Below, in pieces: positions 59,098-64,000 of a DNA stretch of 64,000 nt. Source of the stretch: Saccharomyces uvarum (lineage: Eukaryota; Ascomycota; Saccharomycetes; Saccharomycetales; Saccharomycetaceae); assembly GCA_947243795.1 (NCBI GenBank), contig OX365940.1, forward strand, positions 620,001-684,000, given 5' to 3'. Position numbers and translations under genes: made by a program. The notes beneath the pieces are model-generated. The model was not told the DNA's origin. It saw only the letters and a list, made by a program, of their open reading frames with translations, and ran no database searches. Numbering within the stretch: the first letter of the stretch is position 1; each line of letters starts with the position of its first letter.

Positions 59098-61446
59098 TCA
59101 AGTGGAGGAAAATATTTTACCTCTAGAACTCAAAGAATGCAAATCCTCGTTTGCGTCTTTAAAGTCGTCGTCTTGATCCCCAACGACAGGTGTCTTTTGT
59201 ATCAAGGACCTTCTATTTCCAATACTGCTCCGATCGGAAATACTCGATATTGGTGCAAGTCGCAGGGAATTCGATCTAGCCACGTCAATTTTATCTAAGC
59301 CAACAATATTTTCCTCATCTGGATCTTCAATTTTGTTTGCGTCCTCTGAAAAAGTTTTTAACTCACTTAGCAAAAATGTAATATTAGTAACACGAGATTT
59401 CACTGATTGAGAACAGCGAACGGATCCATCTCTTTTCACATCATTTGGATTTTTTCTCTCATTAATTGCTTTTTTCAAATCACTAATTTTTGGCGCAGTG
59501 GCTCTCATTGTTTTCCATGATCTTGCATCTTCAGCAACAAACCTGTAGATACTACCCTTTGCATTAGCATCAGAAATAACAGTATCGTTGCCTTCGTCTA
59601 CGTTGTCATCTATACTCTTGTCGAATCTGTTTTGCCTTATTGCAACATCTTTATTATTGGGCATTGCATTACCGTTTGGCAAAACGACATTAGGCACAGT
59701 TCTGTAATCTAGAGATGTAGTGCGAACTTGAAGGTCCGATAGTAAATCAGAAGTGGACATTTGGTTGTCACGAGACATCAAAATCTGTGCGCCCCTATTG
59801 GTGTATTTGTTTGATCCCATATCGGAATAGTAAGACAACAAATCTTCCTTAGTAAACAGCGTCTTTGTTTGCATTTTGTATTCAGTTTGTGACTTGTAGT
59901 CATTTAACTTTAAAAAGTCAGCAGCTTGTAAATGATACAAATAGTAGGTGTGTTCAGGTTCAAAAACGTTTTCCAAGAAATAATGCAAACCGGATAATAG
60001 TGCTACTTTCCCATACTTATCAAAAATTTCTTTCATCATTTCTTTTTGCACACCATGTGAATCCAGTTCACGCAATAATGAATAGAGTTTTGAAAAGACA
60101 AATCCAGTCGGAACCTCGGTTTCAACAATGGCAAATAAACTTATAATGTGATTTTTCATGTAATGCGCCAGATCAATGAATAGTTCCAAACTAATACTAG
60201 GCTGTGTAATATGCTCAACAAGAAAATCAACGTCTTCCACAACAGCGTTTTTCTCTAGGTCTTTAGTAGTATCACTCTTCAATTTTAACAATAGTTCATA
60301 AAGCATATCTGAAGTCTGTTCAGTGTAATAAGTTTTATGATTCAAATCTGTCATGGTAATACAGGATTGTTCCACAACGTCTTTATTGGCTACGTTCTTC
60401 AATTGGAAATTTAAAAGCTTTCTCATTATATCGAGTACACTTAGGCCTACTATACTAACGTCAGAGACAAGCAATGATGACATCAATTTCAAAGAAACGA
60501 CCGGATCCACGTTTTTATCCTTGTCGTTTAATTGCCTGACTAAAAGAAGAATAACGATGTATCGCAGCTGAACAGGTATACCGTTGCATATAAATTCTAG
60601 CAGTTCCTTATTTGGCGTATTTTGAAGACAACCCAACAAAGTACGTATAGATAGGTTTAATTTATCTGTCTCGGTTGTGTTGAAATATGATTGTAAAGCC
60701 CTTATAGAAATATCATTATTGCCGTCAACGGTTTTATCTAATCCAACGGTGCGGGTTTGTGTTCGACTTAGTCGTTTGCCTAAATTACCGTCCAAAACCG
60801 GTCCTAATGATAGCGTTTTAAATTTTGGATTTCTCTCTTGGAATTTGAAAATAGTGTACGTTACAGATTTAGTGACAAAATGATTCAATTGAGGATTACT
60901 TGAAACGCTGTTTGTGTTTGATATATCAATACAGAATTTTAAAAGCATATCATCATTATGAATTCTTTCAGTGACAATTTTAAAGAATAGATCAACAAAG
61001 CTTTGATATAACTGAATAAATTCCATATCACCATTACACAAGACGTCATCCAAATTCAGACATATGCTACTGAATGCCAGTTCTACCAATTCCACGACGG
61101 CTACGTCATTGTTGAAATTGTTGTTCGAGAGAACTTTGTTCATGATATACAAAAAATCTTTAACAAATACGTTTAAGTTTTCTCTACAATGCAGCACAAT
61201 CCTATTCATCAAATCCAATGTAACAGCTATATTTCCTATACGGCGATGGTTCAAATCAGAAGTGGACCTTTTAATTAAGTAAGTGCTGACCTTTTCCAAT
61301 TTGCTACGTCTCGAGTTGACATAGTATAGCAAATATGAAGTCTCTGATGACTTGGGCTTCTTATCGGTAGTTCTCCCCGTAGGATAACATTGATTGACCA
61401 GTTTCTGGTGCTTTGGTGTGAACATCATCCGCATAGACAATTGCAT
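59098..61446 (-). CDS. EFR3: Plasma-membrane scaffold Efr3 for PI 4-kinase Stt4
   Basis: A 782-residue protein, the known length, starting at the ATG complementary to 61444-61446. The N-terminus has basic patches (KHQK, RRSKLEK) and a cysteine near residue 20, suited to acidic-lipid binding or membrane attachment. It is followed by a long all-helical ARM/HEAT-like rod (about 40-560). The C-terminal ~220 residues are charged and disordered, with Ser/Asp-rich segments. With Ypp1 it recruits the phosphatidylinositol 4-kinase Stt4 to plasma-membrane sites. It is divergent from CEF1. Confidence 0.95.
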   Translation of the reverse strand: MQLSMRMMFTPKHQKLVNQCYPTGRTTDKKPKSSETSYLLYYVNSRRSKLEKVSTYLIKRSTSDLNHRRIGNIAVTLDLMNRIVLHCRENLNVFVKDFLYIMNKVLSNNNFNNDVAVVELVELAFSSICLNLDDVLCNGDMEFIQLYQSFVDLFFKIVTERIHNDDMLLKFCIDISNTNSVSSNPQLNHFVTKSVTYTIFKFQERNPKFKTLSLGPVLDGNLGKRLSRTQTRTVGLDKTVDGNNDISIRALQSYFNTTETDKLNLSIRTLLGCLQNTPNKELLEFICNGIPVQLRYIVILLLVRQLNDKDKNVDPVVSLKLMSSLLVSDVSIVGLSVLDIMRKLLNFQLKNVANKDVVEQSCITMTDLNHKTYYTEQTSDMLYELLLKLKSDTTKDLEKNAVVEDVDFLVEHITQPSISLELFIDLAHYMKNHIISLFAIVETEVPTGFVFSKLYSLLRELDSHGVQKEMMKEIFDKYGKVALLSGLHYFLENVFEPEHTYYLYHLQAADFLKLNDYKSQTEYKMQTKTLFTKEDLLSYYSDMGSNKYTNRGAQILMSRDNQMSTSDLLSDLQVRTTSLDYRTVPNVVLPNGNAMPNNKDVAIRQNRFDKSIDDNVDEGNDTVISDANAKGSIYRFVAEDARSWKTMRATAPKISDLKKAINERKNPNDVKRDGSVRCSQSVKSRVTNITFLLSELKTFSEDANKIEDPDEENIVGLDKIDVARSNSLRLAPISSISDRSSIGNRRSLIQKTPVVGDQDDDFKDANEDLHSLSSRGKIFSST

Positions 61447-61801
61447 CGCAAAACACGTTCAAAACAATTGAGATTGAACGGAAGGTAAGCAATATAGAGT
61501 AAACAATTTAGGTTCGATGTACAGCGTAACCTTGACTCAATACTATTCCAATAAAGAGGTCACCACAATACTTCTAATGATTCTGGTTCCCTGGCTTTTT
61601 TCAACAAAATATCACCTTCAATTGTTCGAACAAATTTTTTTCCTGTTCTTTTGGCCGGGGTTGAAATTTAGTGAAAAATTAGTGTTATACACTATTACAT
61701 TATGAAAAAAAAAAAGCATGTATACAATAAGATAAGAGAATAGGATTTAGTAAAAGAGGAGAAGAAGAGTACCTACATAGCGACTAGAACAGCGATAAAC
61801 G
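61447..61801. promoter_or_regulatory. Divergent promoter region EFR3 / CEF1
   Basis: A 355-bp AT-rich spacer with poly-A tract AAAAAAAAAAA near 61704 and no clear TATA or factor site. No gene or RNA was seen. Confidence 0.5.
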
Positions 61802-63571
61802 ATGGCTCCCGTACCAATATATGTGAAGGGTGGTGTATGGACGAATGTGGAGGATCAGATTTTGAAAGCAGCTGTGCAAAAATATGGGACTCATCAGTGG
61901 AGTAAAGTGGCATCCCTTTTACAGAAAAAGACTGCCAGACAAAGTGAATTAAGATGGAACGAGTTTTTAAACCCGAATTTGAACTTTGCTGAGTTTTCCA
62001 AGCAGGAGGATACCAAGCTTTTGGACCTTGCAAGGGAACTACCTAACCAATGGAGGACCATTGCTGATATGATGGGCAGGCCGGCGCAAGTATGCATCGA
62101 AAGGTATAATCGACTTCTGGAAGGTGAAGACAGTGATGGGCGTATATTGGGTCCAGGATCTACGGACTTGAAAGTCGGGGACATTAATCCCAATGCGGAG
62201 ACGCAAATGGCCCGTCCAGATATTGGTGACTTGGAGGACGAGGAGAAGGAAATGCTTGCTGAAGCAAGGGCTCGTCTGTTGAACACACAAGGTAAAAAGG
62301 CGACGAGGAAAATCCGGGAGCGCATGCTCGAAGAATCGAAACGGATTGCTGAGCTACAGAAGAGAAGAGAACTGAAGCAAGCTGGCATAAACGTTGCCAT
62401 AAAGAAACCAAAGAGGAAATACGGCACGGACATTGATTACAACGAGGATATAGTGTATGAGCAGGCCCCCATACCGGGGATGTATGACACCTCCAACGAA
62501 GACCGTCAGATAGAGAAGAAATTTGAGCAGTTTGAAAGGAAGGTCAACCGAAGGGGTTTGAATGACGATGAAGGCAAATCCAAGAAGAAGTCCAAGGACA
62601 GGAAAAGAAAACGTGACGAGAGCGAATACATCGACAAGGCGGCACTGAAGGAGTCCAATGTCTTGACGGACGAGTATAAGAAACCCAAGCTTGTACTGTC
62701 TGCGCCGGGGACAAAACAAGGGAAGCTGACGTACAAGAACGAACTGGAAAGCAAAAGACAGAAACTCATCCACTCACAGGCTACAGGTGCTGTGCTGTTA
62801 CCCAAGGCACAACCCCACCGCGAGCCTACCCAGGAAGACGATGAGAGCAGCAACATAAAGAGAGAAAGACAGGTGAGATCCCGCATAAGGAAGTTCCTGG
62901 TGCAAATGTTTGCGTCCTTACCCACGCCAAAGAACGATTTCGAAATAGTGTTGAGCGAGAACGAGGAAGATGAGGATAAAGAGTTAGCTGACTACCAAAA
63001 GGAAACGGAAAGCGAGAGAGATGTGAATGAACCCAACACGGCCCTAGAACAAATTCCACAGGATCACATACAGCCCGTGTCACTAGTCGCGGTAGCATTA
63101 TCCAGCACGACGCTGCCCATACCAGAATTTAAGAGCACGCCGCACTCAGCGATCGACGAGAAGTACAATTTGCTGGTGGCGAATGCCATAAATAAGGAAC
63201 CACACATGGAACCACAATCCACAGCCGATTTTCTGAACCAGGTGGAATCACGCGTGCAGCAGATAGCCCTGGCGCGGTCGCTCCCTCAAATACGAAGCAC
63301 ACTGACGATGCCTCCAGGTGAGGCCGTCCTGGCATCGATCCAGTCCAAAGTGGAGTCCATCGAACAGCTACAGCGTAGCCTAGACTGCATGCAACCCCTG
63401 GCGCTCGAGAACAACGAGTTGTGCGAGCTCCTCTGCCACCACGACCTGCCGACCTTGGCCGAGGCACAACGCCAGTATTACACCGACTACTATGACTACC
63501 AGCAGGAGCTGCGTGCCCTCGAGGCCCGCGCCAAACGTCTACAGGACACGTTAGAACGCGCCTCCATATAG
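61802..63571 (+). CDS. CEF1: Spliceosomal Myb protein Cef1 (CDC5 family)
   Basis: A 589-residue core member of the Prp19-associated complex (NTC), needed for activation of the spliceosome. Two Myb/SANT repeats lie at about 9-60 (KGGVWTNVEDQILKAAVQKYGTHQWSKVA) and 61-110 (FSKQEDTKLLDLARELPNQWRTIADMMGRPAQVCIERYNRLL). A basic, Arg/Lys-rich helical region (about 140-260) and a poorly conserved middle follow, then a C-terminal helical domain (about 490-589) that binds other NTC proteins. The last ~570 bp are strikingly GC-rich compared with the 5' half, while the reading frame stays intact. Confidence 0.96.
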   Translation: MAPVPIYVKGGVWTNVEDQILKAAVQKYGTHQWSKVASLLQKKTARQSELRWNEFLNPNLNFAEFSKQEDTKLLDLARELPNQWRTIADMMGRPAQVCIERYNRLLEGEDSDGRILGPGSTDLKVGDINPNAETQMARPDIGDLEDEEKEMLAEARARLLNTQGKKATRKIRERMLEESKRIAELQKRRELKQAGINVAIKKPKRKYGTDIDYNEDIVYEQAPIPGMYDTSNEDRQIEKKFEQFERKVNRRGLNDDEGKSKKKSKDRKRKRDESEYIDKAALKESNVLTDEYKKPKLVLSAPGTKQGKLTYKNELESKRQKLIHSQATGAVLLPKAQPHREPTQEDDESSNIKRERQVRSRIRKFLVQMFASLPTPKNDFEIVLSENEEDEDKELADYQKETESERDVNEPNTALEQIPQDHIQPVSLVAVALSSTTLPIPEFKSTPHSAIDEKYNLLVANAINKEPHMEPQSTADFLNQVESRVQQIALARSLPQIRSTLTMPPGEAVLASIQSKVESIEQLQRSLDCMQPLALENNELCELLCHHDLPTLAEAQRQYYTDYYDYQQELRALEARAKRLQDTLERASI

Positions 63572-63767
63572 CATTAGCATATCATTAGAGTAGCTTTAAT
63601 ATAGCATGCAAGGCCATCTATTTACCTCATTACCCGGCGCTTGGCGCCTTTTCTTGCCAACTTGGCCTCATTGGCAAAACGGCGATGATAATAAGAGGTG
63701 AGATCTGTAGAGTAGAGCAATAAGGTACCAGAGGGGCGTGTATTTGCTGGTGAGGAGATCGAGAGCA

Positions 63768-64000
63768 ATGGTCACAATGTTTTACATACGCGTGATACTG
63801 TCATTACTGTTGTTGCCGCTGATTTTGGCGCAGGACTACTATGCTATACTGGATATAGGCAAAGATGCCTCCGAGAAGGAAATCAAGTCTGCATACAGAC
63901 AATTGTCCAAAAAGTACCATCCGGACAAGAACGCTGGGAGCGACGAGGCCCACCATAAGTTCATCGAGATTGGTGAGGCGTACGAGGTGTTGAGTGATCC
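63768..64000 (+). CDS. SCJ1: ER DnaJ-type chaperone Scj1 (5' part, cut by window end)
   Basis: The gene starts at the ATG at 63768 ([28 protein letters not shown]) and runs off the window. The choice matches the S. cerevisiae signal length; a second in-frame ATG lies at 63777. The N-terminus is an ER signal peptide ending near LILAQ. A J domain follows with [16 protein letters not shown], including the HPD motif needed to stimulate Kar2. Scj1 is a soluble lumenal DnaJ homologue acting with Kar2 in folding and ER-associated degradation. Only about 77 codons are visible. Confidence 0.93.
   Translation, partial: MVTMFYIRVILSLLLLPLILAQDYYAILDIGKDASEKEIKSAYRQLSKKYHPDKNAGSDEAHHKFIEIGEAYEVLSD

Noticed and set aside
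62354-63467. Large minus-strand ORFs opposite CEF1
   Set aside because: They result from the GC-rich composition of the CEF1 3' part; sequence is low complexity in Ser, Leu and Arg.

Overview
The window is a 64-kb piece of a budding-yeast nuclear chromosome. It has dense, compact protein genes with very few, short, 5'-proximal introns. Those introns use GTATGT-type donors and TACTAAC branch boxes. Gene order matches the right arm of Saccharomyces cerevisiae chromosome XIII from RTP1 (YMR185W) to SCJ1 (YMR214W). The proteins differ from the S. cerevisiae proteins I remember by roughly one residue in ten or more in several genes (ERG2, HFA1, GYL1, INP1). I therefore infer a non-cerevisiae Saccharomyces species, more likely one of the distant members of the clade (uvarum, eubayanus, kudriavzevii or arboricola type). 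I cannot name it without alignment. No Ty element, solo LTR, tRNA gene or other mobile element was recognised.

Layout, left to right: the 3' end of RTP1; HSC82 (Hsp90); YMR187C (unknown, RING-CH-like); MRPS17; GCV2; SGS1; SPG5; GYL1; MRPL24; RPL36A (intron); snR11 (H/ACA snoRNA, by position and fold); CMC4 (intron); ICY1; YMR196W; VTI1; CIK1; CLN1; ROT1; RAD14 (intron); ERG2; TOM40; INP1; PFK2; YMR206W; HFA1; ERG12; YMR209C; YMR210W; DML1; EFR3; CEF1; and the 5' end of SCJ1, cut by the window edge. Several apparent ORFs begin at TTG or GTG. In each case I placed the start at the conserved internal ATG or the spliced exon, except HFA1, which has no suitable ATG.

The genes do not form one pathway. 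Themes that recur are mitochondrial function (MRPS17, MRPL24, GCV2, CMC4, TOM40, HFA1, DML1), ergosterol and isoprenoid synthesis (ERG2, ERG12), DNA repair (SGS1, RAD14) and cell cycle or karyogamy (CLN1, CIK1). From general knowledge, HSC82, GYL1, RPL36A, ICY1, CIK1 and CLN1 have whole-genome-duplication partners on S. cerevisiae chromosome XVI, and YMR206W and HFA1 have partners on XIV. The window thus spans two duplicated blocks.

The most unusual sequence signals are not new genes. They are an almost perfect 37-bp palindrome upstream of ICY1, a perfect 30-bp palindrome inside the YMR206W coding sequence, and further inverted repeats in the GC-rich CMC4-ICY1 spacer. Others are the absence of any upstream ATG for HFA1, a non-consensus 5' splice site in CMC4, a RING-CH signature in YMR187C, and a sharp GC-rich shift at the 3' end of CEF1. 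I did not find evidence of a wholly new multi-gene system.
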